Assembly: GCA_965178125.1 (NCBI GenBank)
Contig: OZ237766.1
Coordinates: 682,001-746,000, forward strand
Direction: 5' to 3'
DNA length: 64,000 nucleotides
From: Bilabrum cf. latius
Lineage: Eukaryota; Bigyra: Bicosoecida; Bigyra; Bicosoecida
Part shown: in pieces, positions 11,081 to 22,225 of the stretch
How positions within the stretch are numbered: position 1 is the first letter of the stretch
Layout: every line of letters begins with the position of its first letter
Notes under the pieces: generated by a model
Told to the model about the DNA's origin: nothing
The model's database searches: none
Seen by the model: only the letters and a program-made list of their open reading frames with translations
Made by a program: the position numbers and the translations under genes

Positions 11081-12514
11081 TCACCTCAGCTCGGCCCCCA
11101 GCTCCTCGCTGGTTCTCCTCCTCACTTCCTCCTGCAGCCTGTCCACCTCCTCATTGGTCAAGCTCCTCTCCATGGACCGGTAGGTCACCCTATAGCAGTG
11201 TGAGAGCCTGCCCGTCTTTGGGTGCGTGAAGGAATCGATCAGATCCACACGCTCCGCCAGATCGCCCGCCACCTCGCGCACCAGCTCGAAGAAACTGTGC
11301 GCGTGGAACTCGGTCGTGGCGGCCCGCAGGTCGTCATCGTCTCCGTCTGGCGCACTCGCCGCGACTCCCTATCCCGCATCGGCTGCATCCACTTCTTTAT
11401 CGCCGCCGCTGCTGCGGCCGCTGCTGCCCGCCACGATCGCCTGACCAGGCAGCCAGAACGTGATGTCCTTGAAACAGGGCGGGTACTTGGAAAACGGCTG
11501 GAACCGGACAGCCAGGTCCCCCTCTTTGCCCCTGAACTGCGACAGGAACCGCTCGTCCTGGCTCCAGAACAAGCGGATGTCGGGAATCTCGAACAGCCGC
11601 ATGGCAAGGCGGTCCAGCCCGAGCCCGAAGGCCCACCCGGGCGTGTTCCCCAGCCCGCACTGCTGCATGATACCCCCGTGCACCATGCCGCATCCCAGCA
11701 CCTCCAGCCACTCGTCCTCGTGCCACACCTCCAGCTCCAGCGAAGGTTCCGTGAAGGGAAAGTACGCGTCTACCCACCTCATCCGAACGTCTTGCCCGAA
11801 CAGCTGCCTCGCCATGCCCTCCAGCCCCGCCCGGAGGTCGCTGACCACCGCCTCTCGCACCTCCTAATTGTTCCCTGGATCTACCCCCGCGGCCCTAAGC
11901 TCTTGTTCCCCGAACACCCTGACACCTTCCATCTGGTGGAAGACGGGGTAGTGCGTCTGGTCCACGGTGTCGCGGCGGTAGACGTCACCAGCCACCAGGA
12001 AGCCTTGTTCCCCCGCCCGCAGCAGCTGTGTCTGGTGGGCCGAGGTGTGGCACCGCAGCAGCCGCTCGTTATCCACGTAGAACGTGTCCGTGGGCGAGCG
12101 GCTGACGTGCGTCGAGGGAATCAGTAGGTCGTCGAAGTTCTGCTGCACCGTCACGATCGGGTTCAAATCCTAATAGAGCTTCAGGGGACGGCCTACCTCT
12201 AGCTACTTGCCGCTGGCGTCTACCATTGGTATCGTTGCTTGCGGCTGCTGCCAGTACTCCGAGGCGATGCGAGCAATAGAACGAAGCGGATGGTCCTGCA
12301 CCTCCAGCAATCGCCTGCCAACCCGGTCTATGATACCGTCAGGGACATTATTGCTATCATGCTTTACTTTGAGCTATCGCTTCACTTCGGTAATGTCGTA
12401 TCCCTGCTGCACGCCGACTGATGCGGCCGTGGCGCATCTGCGGCTCAATAGCGCTGATTGTGGCGTCGCCACATTCCATGCCCTGCGTCCTTGACGCAAG
12501 CACCGCTGTAGCAT
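11081..12514 (-). CDS. Organellar phenylalanyl-tRNA synthetase (mitochondrial/plastid type, FARS2-like)
   Basis: Monomeric class II PheRS charging organellar tRNA-Phe; 477 residues, single exon. Basic, hydroxylated presequence MLQRCLRQGRRAWN suggests import into an organelle. Conserved blocks in order: SNNVPDGIIDRVGR, LYQDLNPIVTVQQNFDDLLIP, RCHTSAHQTQLL, GDVYRRDTVDQTHYPVFHQM (motif 2), VDAYFPFTEPSLELEV, GWAFGLGLDRLAM (motif 3), then the C-terminal anticodon-binding domain FQPFSKYPPCFKDITFWLP ... VDLIDSFTHPKTGRLSHCYR. TAG codons read as Gln at VKRQLK, GKQLEV, LYQDL, GNNQEV and near AGQGV. Without recoding the enzyme would be split into six pieces. It ends in TGA and converges on the ankyrin gene. 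Confidence 0.93.
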
Positions 12515-12674
12515 CAACAAATAAAACAACCTTCGCGTTGGATTGCGCCACTGCAATAGAGGTAAAGATGTATTCGCATTTGTTGCAGGCACATTGCTGA
12601 CGAGTGCACAAACGATAACACGCAGCTGCCCACAGCAAAGCAGAAGCTACATATTGCAGTGCGGAAATGTTATC

Positions 12675-15600
12675 ATGAACTTCGTTTGTTTGTTGCAGGT
12701 TCTGGTCGCTTTGTGTACGCTGCAAGCCAGGGACGCGGCGGCGCGCGGCAGCACTCGTGGTAGCTCAATATCGCTACAGCCCGGACAGCTCCTTGCAAGA
12801 TCTGCGAATGGGCCCATGAAACTGTATGCACTCGAACCAAAGTACCATGCGACCGCATGGTGGCCTCGCTTTGTGCAAGCTGCGGAGATGCTAAAGATTG
12901 GTCGTAGTATCGAAGCCGAGCACCTGTTTCGAGGCGCTCTGCAGCAGGGAGGCATCCCAGACGACGCTGCGGCGTTTGCACACGGCATGCTCGCATCATT
13001 ATTAGCGTCGAAGTTGCAGCTGGAGGAGGCCGCGACGCAGTGGCACCTGTCCGCATCACACTGGCGCGCGGCAGGCCCGGCGCGCTTCCACTCGATGCAG
13101 AGAGACAGAGGCGGTCCCGCCAGCGGTGCAGCGGCACAGCGCAACCGCCAGCATCACATAATTGCATCGGATTCAAGCGATAACCCCCCTCCCGCTCGGC
13201 CCAGGCAGCTTGCAGCGGACCCGGCCCGTCACTCGATGGCCGCTGCCGCGCTTGCGCAGGAGATGCTGGGCAGGCAGGCCGAGGCCGGGGCGGCGCTGCG
13301 GGAGGCGACGGACGAAGAAGATTCGGAGCCGGAATTCGGATCGGGTTGGGAACGGGGGTCCTCTTCCCCCTCCAGCGCGCTTGCACTGCACTGCAGGGCC
13401 GGGATGTCCCTGCGCGATGCGGACTTGCAGGCCTTCGCCTCCTGGGGTAGGCGGGCGATCGAGGCGGCGGGGGCGGCGGGTGGGTTCCGGGCGAGGAGCA
13501 GGGAGGGGGCTGGTGAGGGTGCATCGCATGCAGGTGCGGGTGGGAGGTATCCTGGTGTGACGAGTGGTCCCAGTCCTGGGTCACGGCTTGGGCGTGGGCG
13601 TGGGCGTGGGCGTGGGCGGGGCAGGAGCCATCACGGGAGGGGGAGGGGTGCGAAGATGCCGGTGACATTGGAGGAGGGTCCATTGCATCCTTTGGGAAAC
13701 AGGGGTGCGATCGATGGCGTGACGAGTGAGGAGGAACGCGCCGGTAGTGTGACGAGCGGGGATGCCATCAGCAGCAACTCCAAATCGACCCCAAGCACGA
13801 GTAAAAGACAAGAACTACGACAAGGACAAGCAGAGGAAGCAGCCCCAGTCTGCGAGGAGGACGGTCGCGGGCGCATCGCGGTGGTGGAGTGCCTGGCCTC
13901 TCGCGTGAGGCATCGGTTCAGGGCTCCGATCGATCTGATCCCGTGGGTCATGCGCAGCGTGGCGCTGCGTGGGATGCAGAGGCGCCCCCCAGCGGGAGCG
14001 TTGTTCCCTGGGGGCATGCGGGCCGCGGAGGAGCTGGCAGTGGCTGGGGTAGCGAGCGGGCTGGGGGGCGGGGCGGCGACCGTGGGAACACATAGCGGTG
14101 TGACGAGTGATGGCGGCGGCGCATCGCATGGTTATGACGTTGACGGCGGTACGGGTGCACTGCATGATAGTGGGAGGGATCCGATGGCGGCGGGCCGTCT
14201 CGATGGCGGCTGGTGGTGGGGCGGGCCGCATGCGGGTGCATCGCACGGTGGAGCAGGTGCATCGCACGGCACTGAAGTGAACGCGACTCAGCTGTGGTAG
14301 GAATCAGTGCACGCGTCCAGGTCGCATTGGACGTCTTTGGCCTCCTGCGTGCTAGCTGTGGAGAGGGGGGAGTGGGAGCGGGGGCTGTGGGCTCTGCACA
14401 TGCGGCTGGGGTAGTCCCTGCAGGACGTGGGGCTGCCCCTGCAGGCGGGGAGGCACTTTGGGAAGGTGCCTCTCGCGGCCAGGATTGCGGATCACTCGTC
14501 ACACGGTGGTGGTCACTCGTCACACCGGGAGGAGGCGTCCAGGCTCAGCGCGTGGACGCAGATCCACGCAGCCCTATCCCTGCCCCTCGTCCATTCGTCA
14601 CACCGTGCGATCCAGGAGGCCCGCTCCAGCCTGGTCCGCCGACTGACGAGTGCACTGGGCGAGGGGACCCGCATGCACGACGTGCACCGCGCGCCTGACC
14701 TGTATGCGACCTTCTTCGCCCTTGGGCACGCAGGCCCCTCTAGCTCGAGGCGGGTGATGGAGGACGCGGGGAGGCTGCTGGGGCGGGCCCACAGCCCGGT
14801 GCTGGGGTGGGAGGCGCCCTGGGTCAGGGTGGTCAAAGACGCGGTGGAAGGGGGAGGGGTGGCCAAAGGGACGGCCGCATTGGAGCCAGAGTCAGGAGTC
14901 GGAGGGATCGGTGGGAAGCATGCACCGCAGGGCAGTGCAGGCAGCGCGGGCCACGGAGCCAACGAATGGAAGGCACTGCGGTGGCTCTACGGGCTGTCTC
15001 TTAGACCCAGTGTGACGAATGGCGGGCAATCAGCCGCCTCCCTGGCCCGCCGCCCGCTGCCCCGCGAGGCCAGGCGGGCCCTCGGGAGGTGGATGGGGGC
15101 GCAGGTGCTGGCGCCGGCGGGGGCGAACGGCACGGCGGGAGCACACACGGGAATGGGCGGGATCGGTTCCGCGGGACCAACACTCTCCGTGCCCCACACC
15201 CCGCCCCCGCCCCTCCGTGTGGGGGTGCTCTCGACCCAGCTGCGGGACGGGCCGGAGGGGCACTTCCTGCGGCGGCTGGTCCAGAGGCTGGCGGTTGCAA
15301 CCGGTGGAGAGGTTGCAACTGGTGGCGGGTTGGAGTGCAGGTTGGGCAGCCGGGTGGCGGCGGCGAGGGAGGGCAGGAGGGCGGGCGTGTCCTGCCAATG
15401 GGTCAGGAAGGGGGGGAGGGAGGGGAGCAGTGGTGGTGGGGGCTTGCAGCATGCAAGGCAAAGCTCACAATCCCCTGGACTTGGTGTTCCCCCGGAGATC
15501 CAGGTGGTGCTGGTGCTGCCCCGACCAACCGGTGACGCGGTCACGAGGGCGGCCATGGGGGCCGCGCACACGGTGCTGCGCCTGTACGACCACTCGTCAC

Positions 15601-17873
15601 ACAAAGGACACTCGTCACACCGAGTTTGGACCCTGGAGGCCAGCCGGGAGGCCGTGGCCCGGGAACAGCTGGACGTGCTCGTGGTCTCTGACGGCGGCTT
15701 GGACGCCCGGATCTACGCTCTCCTGCACGCCCGGATGGCCCCGGTGCAGGTGCTGCTTCTCGCGGCGCAGTCCTCGCTCAGCCTTACTTCCGGTTTGCCC
15801 CACTCCGTGGACTACGTGGCGAGCGGGGACGGGCTGGCGGGTCTCGGCTGGGACGGGGCAGTGTCTGAGCAGAGCCTGCGGGTGGGTCCCCTGGGTCTCC
15901 TAGCCGCGCCACTTTAGCCACCCTCTGCTGGGGAGCACTGGGAGGCCGTGTCAGGCGCCGGTCTGCTGGACGGAAGGAGGTACGTGCTTGTTCCCCGGCC
16001 TCTGATGGCGCTGCACCCTGCCATGGACGAGGCCATCGGGGCGATCTTGAGGGTGGCCAAAGAGGATCCAACGGAGGTTGGTCAAACTCGCGGCACAGCA
16101 CAAGGCGTGGGCAGCTCTGGCAGCAACTAGGACAAGACGCAGGCAGACCTCGTGACGAGTGGCAAGCTCCATCCACCGGTGGACTCCCAGCCTCATCAAC
16201 CCCTTCCAACCAGCAGTCCGACTCCTTCCCCTCCTCTCCCCCCGATCGAGCTGCTTGCGATGGGGGAACAAGGTCAGGGGGCCTGGCTCTCGCGGGCCAT
16301 CGCGCGGCTGCGGCACTCGCCACACGTGGGTGCGGAACTCGCAAGGAACGTTCGTTTCCTGGAGCAGGGCCCGAGGCGCCGCTTCTGGGCGCTGCTTCGG
16401 GCGGCTGACGTGGTGCTCGACTCGTTCCCTGCGGGCGGGGGCGCATCGGTGCTTGAGGCGTATCTCCTGGGGGTGCCCGTGGTGAGCTGTCCCCGGTGCG
16501 GGGGCCCCGGGGGTCAGCGGGGTCATGGGTCCCCTGGGGGTGGGTCTGGGAGCCGGAGCGTGGGTCGCGCGCTGGCAATCGCGCTGGACAGGAGACTGCA
16601 AGGAGTGTTGCTGTCAGGGAACAATGGAGGTAGTGTGACGAGTGATGGGCTGGACCTGGAGAGGGCGGCGAGTGCTGTGCAGCGGGCCGTGCAAGGTGCC
16701 AGGCCGGCAGTGCGCGAGAACACGGTGAATGCAGGGGCAGGGAAGAGGCACGAGGTGCAGGTGCAGGAGGAGGAGGAGGTGCAGGGACATGGGAAGGAGA
16801 AGCAGAAGGGAGCTTACATCAAGAAGGATAAGGGTGGCAGCGAAGGTTCCAGCAGCAAGAACGCAAGTGGTGGGGTCGATGCCCTCGATGGTGGACAGCA
16901 GGTGGCTGCACTGCCGGCAGCAGATGGGGGAAGTAGCCCAGGGCACGCAGAGGCTCGCGCTGCAGTGCAGTGCGCCCGCGCCCTCGGCCCCGGCGCCCTG
17001 CAGAGCCACCTGGTTGCGACCAACATAAGCGGTGTGACGAGTGCGGTCCGCGCTCTCCTGCGCAGGCCGGGTCCGTCCCGGTTGGCTGGCTCTGGTGCGG
17101 GCGCGCCAGGAGTCGGTGGGTCCGGGTCCGATTGGGGGAGGGCTGGGCGTATGCAGGATCCGCCCCTGCGCGTATGCTTGCGGGCGGTGCTGCGGTGCCT
17201 TGGGCCCCCCTTGCTGGTGTGGGGCGGGGACTCGCAGCTGGGCCACACGAAGAGGAAGGGGGGGGCGAGGCAATCGGAGGACAGGGGTCCGTGGGTTGGG
17301 GTGCCTTGCGCCCGGGCGGCAAGGGCGATGGTGGCTGGGTCCTCCACCTCTGGACCGGGGGCTGATGCGGGGGATATTACCGGTGCCGCTGGTGGCTTGC
17401 TAGAAAGCGGCGATGATGCGGAGGTGCAGGTGCAGGCGCAGGTGCAGGTGCAGGTGCAGGAGCAGGAGCTGGATGAGTGGGTGGAGCTGCTGGCCCGTCT
17501 GGGGAAGGGGTGGAGGGGTGCGCGGGCGGGTCTGGAGCACTTGCCACGCTTCCAAGAGGCGGTGGCGGCGCTTGAGAAGAAGAAAAGTGCCAGTGGCAGT
17601 GCCAGTGCAAATGGGGGTGGTGCCGGGTCGAAGTCAGTCCAAAGGAGCAAGAGACGAAAGAAGAGCGTCACTGTTTCCTCGGGGGAGAAAGCGTCGGGAC
17701 GAAGAAGAAATACTGGCAATTTTGCGGATGCAAAAGATGGTGCTGGTGGCAGTAAAGCCCACTATGCTGCGCACGCAGGCGAGGGCGAGAGGCAATTGGA
17801 GCCGAGCAGCACGAGGAAATCGGCGGCGGAGGATCGCGGTCCACACCGAAGGCGAAGGCGCCGCGGGAGCTAA
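12675..17873 (+). CDS. Giant GT41 (O-GlcNAc transferase/SPINDLY-like) glycosyltransferase
   Basis: One open frame of 1732 residues. Hydrophobic N-terminus MNFVCLLQVLVALCTLQA may be a signal or membrane anchor, unusual for the nucleocytoplasmic OGT family. A TPR-like helical pair follows (EAEHLFRGALQQGG, EEAATQWHLSA). The catalytic region is split by low-complexity inserts: RVGVLSTQLRDGPEGHFLRR, EQLDVLVVSDGGLDARIYAL, MAPVQVLLLAAQSS, YVLVPRPLMALHPAMDEAI, then FWALLRAADVVLDSFPAGGG and LEAYLLGVPVVSCP, the last two typical of GT41. Four TAG codons (14298, 14400, 15915, 16128) are crossed. It ends TAA at 17871, with TGA three codons later. Many GTGACGAGTG words lie in the inserts (VTSG/VTSD or, reversed, HSSH). 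Family call good; whether the start and the very long Arg/Lys-rich tail are expressed is less sure. Confidence 0.75.
14493..14525 (-). repeat. Dispersed word, two exact copies in reverse orientation
   Basis: CACTCGTCACAC at 14493-14504 and 14514-14525 in the GT41 gene, read there as HSSH-type protein. A similar pair lies at 15591-15602 and 15609-15620. Confidence 0.95.
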
Positions 17874-18049
17874 TGTGTGCCATGATATTGAATTAATGTT
17901 TGCAACTGAATTAAATCTATACTGCAATGGTTATATTGGCAGCCAGTATCCCAGCATTCAATTTAAACGTGTGCGATAGGTTGCGACCGGCCCGTGGACC
18001 GTTTAAATGGCCCGTCGGCGAGCAGGTGTTTGGCCATTCAAGGGAGGCA

Positions 18050-21000
18050 ATGGAATCTCGTTCCGAATCAAATGCGGTCCCCATGGCGACTAGAGATGAC
18101 TCTATCAAGTTCTATCTGCAGACGCCGGTGGAAGTGCTCGAGTCGAAGCTGGAGGCGGCAGAGATGAGCCTGGTCCAGGACGCAATGGCAGCAACGCCAC
18201 CTCACCGAGGATCAGGGCTTGAATCGCTCGCATTTGCTAGCAGCTGCAGCTCGGACGATCGTGAGACCTCCTTACACAGCCGAACAGAATCGTGCCGCGT
18301 TATCGAATGTCGTAGAAGGACAGCCCGCCGGGCCGGAACGAGTTGCACCACCTTGAATCGACGGTCGAGATGCGGCGAGGTATACTCACGTTTCGCAGCC
18401 CAATTTTGCATACCAATCGATATCGCAGTATTGAATTATTATGATGTAACGTGTTCGAGTCGTTCCACAACCGAGAGCCACGCATCGACGCTGGAATTGG
18501 CAAGTGCAGCCTCGTCTTGCGCAAGCGAGCAGGAGCGCGCATCGGAAGCGAACAGCCCACCGGTGCTACAGCTGGCCTCCCCGATGAGCGTGCGATCCAT
18601 GTCATCCATTTCCTCCGCGTCGCGCTCTCCCAACTGCGGAACAGCTTCTCGAGGCGGACGCTCGGCCGGCAGCCCGCCAGCCGTGGCCAGTGGATCCCCC
18701 GTGGGGACAGGTGACACCCCGGGGCCCAGGCGAGGGATTCGGTCTCCACCACTGCACCCGCGGGGAAGGATCGGATCATCCGCCGCCGTGCACGGGCAGG
18801 GGCACACCCGAGGCAGGACAGCTGCCGCCGGCGCCCCACGGCTGCCACGCAGCCGCTCCCTCTCCCTGGCCTCCGTGTCCTCCCTATGCTCGGACGGTGT
18901 GACGAGTGAACATTCCCACTCGTCACACCATCATGGCACACCAGACACGACCGCGCTGTTCCTCGTGCAGCGGGCCGCGCTATTGCAGCTCCGGGTCCGC
19001 ACCCCGGCCCCCGCCCCTGCCGAGGGGCTTCGGCTGCGGGCGGCGCACGGGCGGGCGCTGGGGCTGCTTGCCGAGCTCCAGCGCAGGGAGGGCCGGAGGC
19101 GGGCGCTGGGGAACAGGGCCGCCATCGCGCTGCGGGGGGCGGCCGCGGGGCTGCAGCAGCGGGTGGTTGCAACCGCCCCTGGGCAGGGCGGGTTCGAGTG
19201 GGCGGACCAGCGGCCCTGGGTGGAGCGGGAGGCCGCGGTGCTGCGGTCGCTGGTGGCCGCCCTGCATGCATCGCACGGTGGTGCGCCCGGGGTGGACGCC
19301 AGCAACGAGGTCCTTGGCCACGAGCAGCGGCTCCTGCTCGTCACACCTCCCCTGCACCCCGCTGACTCGCTCCTGTACGCCCGAGACCTCGTCAGGCACG
19401 CGGAGCTGTGCAGGGCCCCGGGGCAGTCGGACAACGACTCGGCCAGGCACGCGGGGAGGAGATCACTGGCGCAGGCAGCCGCGGTGGCGGCCGCGGTGCT
19501 GGAGTCGCTGTGCCCTGGGGTCGTGGCGGAGGCGTCCGGGGTCGAACCCGGGAGCGAGGGCGACGTGGCGCGGGCGCTGTGCGATTCATTTTCGCTCTGC
19601 CGACGGGATGCCGACGCGCAGGAGAAGGAGGGTGAGGCACGGCTCCGATCGACAGCCGCCTCCGGTCATCATCGTCACGACGAGGAGCAGCAGCAGGTCC
19701 AGCAGCCGCTGGGTGAGGCACAGCTCCGATCGGCACAGCAGGCCGCGTTGTGTCTCGCCGACGCGCTGCTGGAGCTGGCCTGCGATTACGGGGCCAGGAG
19801 GGCTGCGAGGGCTGCCCGGCGGGGAACAACGGGAGTGTAGGTCGTCGAGGCGGTTGCAACCGCAAGTACCGGTGCTGGTGCTTGTGCCGGGGGTGTTAGC
19901 GGAACCGGGCCCCAGCAGCCGTGGCGCCGCGCCGAGTCGTTGCTCAGGGGGGTGCTCCGCAAGGAGGCCGCCAAGCTGCTGGGGCACGTCGCGGGGGGTC
20001 TGCCCGCGACTGGTGTGACGAGTGGTGGGGCCGGTGGGGCTGGTGGTGCGGCTGGACTGCGGCTGCAGGAGCGGCAGCAGCGGGCGACTGCCGCGTGCCC
20101 CGCCGTGGGGTCATTCGAGGGGATGGCCAGGGCGGGGACGCCCCTCCGGCTGCTCGACTCGTTCCTGGTCCTGTGCGGCGGGGGTGCATCGCACTGCAGC
20201 GGCACCTCGGAAGCGGAGGTGCATTTGGCCGCGAGGGCGGCGGAGGACTCGGAGCTGAAAGGCATGCTGCTGCGGGCGGGGCGCGTGGCAGCCCGGGGTG
20301 CGGCGCAGCTGGGGGCCATGCCCCCGCACTGGGGTCTGGTGCTGACCCCTGAGGGGCGTGACGAGTGCGGGGCGTTGTCCCGGTCTCTGTTCTTGGCTCG
20401 CACGGTGCTGCGCGCGGCGGGGCGCGGGCACGCGCAGGGTGGGTCCGTGGCTGGTGTGACGAGCGCGTGGGCCCACACGGGCCGCGCGCGTGCCGTTGTG
20501 GAGGCGACCCGGAGGGGCGAGGAGGAGGCGTGGGCGGCGTTCTGCGCGGGTGCATCGCACGGTGGTGCAGGGCACGGTCAGGTGCACGTGCAGGTGGTGG
20601 AGCTGGACAGAGACTCGGAGGAGGGTGGGAGCGATGGGGCTGACGTGGTGGATGACGTGGATGACGTGGTGGCACCCGCATCCCCGGACCTCCGGGCGCT
20701 CCCGAACAGCCCAGTGCAGGAGCAGGAGCAGGGTCAGAAGGAGGAGGAGGAAAGGGGAGCTGAACCCGCCGGCCGCATCGACGTGGGGAGCTGCGCGGAC
20801 GCAGTCACAGCCAAAGGCACGGACTGTGTGGCCCGCTCGCTCGCGGCTGCCTTTGAGGGGGAGGCACGGGGTGCATCGCACGGTGGCGCGCAGGGCATGG
20901 CGTGCCGGTCGCAGCGCAGGCGCAGTCCGCCGGCCTCTTCACCCGGGTCCGTCAAAGAGGCTCTGCCGGCCCCCGCCGCATCCGCATCCGCATCCGCGTC

Positions 21001-21805
21001 CACCGGTGGATTTGGATTGCCCCCCCGCGGGATCCTCCGGCGCCGCCGCTCCGACTCGTCGGCGTGCTCAGAGACTGGGTGTGGGTCCGAGGGCACGCCC
21101 CTGCTGGCGTGCGCGGCGCCGTCCACCTGGAGCGGAACCTCGGTGCGCGGCGCCGGGTCACGGTCCGTGTGCAGCGACCCCTCGTCCTCCTCCTCCGGGC
21201 CCCGGTCGCCCCCCCCGCGTGGATGCTCCCTGCCGCGGTCCCTTTCCGGCTCCGGGTCTTGCGCATCCAGCGTGGATGGGTCCTTCGGCGGCGAGGCAGG
21301 TGTGGGCTCGGGCATGGGGCTGGGTGTGGGGTCTCGCCCCCGGGGGGGAAGTAGGGTGCGGTTCTGTCCGCCCGCTGTCCTGCTGGTGCGCGGGCGGGCG
21401 GACGGGGGCGAGGGCGAGGGAGGGGAGGCGCTTAGCCCGAGTGTGAGCGTGCGGGAGGGGCGCCGCGGCGATGAGGACTCGGCCTGCCAGTGGGGTGGGT
21501 TTGGTGTGACGAGTGAGGACCGGGAGGGGGGTTCCTCGTCGTCGTCGGAGGGGGAGGGGGCTGGTGGCCTGTCGGTGGCCAGTGCGCTGGAGGAGGCCAG
21601 GGCAGAGCGGTGTGCCGAGGCCGTGGCGGAGTTGTAGCGTGTGCTTTTGGAGGCGAGGAATAGGGCTAGGCAGAAGGAGATGGCTGGCGAGGGGTTCGGC
21701 GAGCACGGCGGCTCGGCCGTGGCTGCTGGTGCGCTCGCTGAGGCAGGCTTGAGCGTCCAAGGAGGGAACGAAGAGGCCCGGGAGATGGGAAGGGCCGGTC
21801 TATGA
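18050..21805 (+). CDS. Unknown Ser/Ala/Arg-rich low-complexity protein
   Basis: I do not recognise a family. A frame of 1252 codons starts at ATG 18050 (MESRSESNAVPMATRDDS) and ends at TGA 21803; TAG is crossed at 19838 and 21635. The frame is also open upstream to ATG 17927, but that part is AT-rich and looks intergenic. An AT-rich island near 18380-18450 may be an unrecognised in-frame intron. Middle part (18960-19810) is helical and Arg/Ala/Leu-rich, for example LLYARDLVRHAEL and LADALLELACDYGARRAARA. Several copies of the 12-bp word and the GCATCGCACGGTGG word are present, including a perfect inverted pair at 18897-18928. Confidence 0.6.
18897..18928. repeat. Perfect inverted pair of the dispersed 12-bp word
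   Basis: GTGTGACGAGTG, an 8-nt spacer (AACATTCC), then CACTCGTCACAC: a perfect 12-bp-stem inverted repeat inside the unknown gene at 18-21.8 kb. Confidence 0.97.
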
Positions 21806-22225
21806 GCCCCCGACACTAAGTAATTGTAAGGACTTGCGTATTTCTATATAATGGTACAGCTTACATAGCTACGAGGCGAAAAGCCACGCATTGCCGTAAA
21901 GCCGACTGAACGACTGGCCTTGGCCTGTTGCGATCCATGCTGATGGATCGATAGGCGTACTAACATGCAGATTTGCCTCCTATTTGTCCCGCAGGTAGAT
22001 GCATTCGAATTAATGATGGCGCATTTCGGCTACGTTGGGCAAGGGTAGCACGGCATGAGTTTAGCTCTTGCCCTGTGGTGAACCGCCCAAGGAAGAATAT
22101 GAGAGCAGAAGTATAGAACTATACTGAAAGTGAATACAAAAGCAGCAGTCCAGTCCAGTCCAGTCCAGTCAGTATCCATGACGAATGGTCAAGTAGCTCG
22201 GCCACGACCAACGAACCGAAACGAA
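21806..22225. other. Convergent intergenic region with a short CAGTC tandem
   Basis: 420 bp, AT-richer, between two convergent stop codons. It holds a short perfect tandem of AGTCC (about 22141-22167). No gene is seen; it should carry both 3' ends and polyadenylation signals, none of which I can assign. Confidence 0.5.

Noticed and set aside
12155-12175. Possible tRNA B-box (GGTTCAAATCC)
   Set aside because: It lies inside the PheRS reading frame and no cloverleaf can be drawn around it. No tRNA or rRNA gene was recognised in the window.
12675-17873. TAG codons explained by selenocysteine/pyrrolysine or programmed readthrough
   Set aside because: Too many sites in too many genes, without shared context, and TAG replaces Gln at conserved positions.
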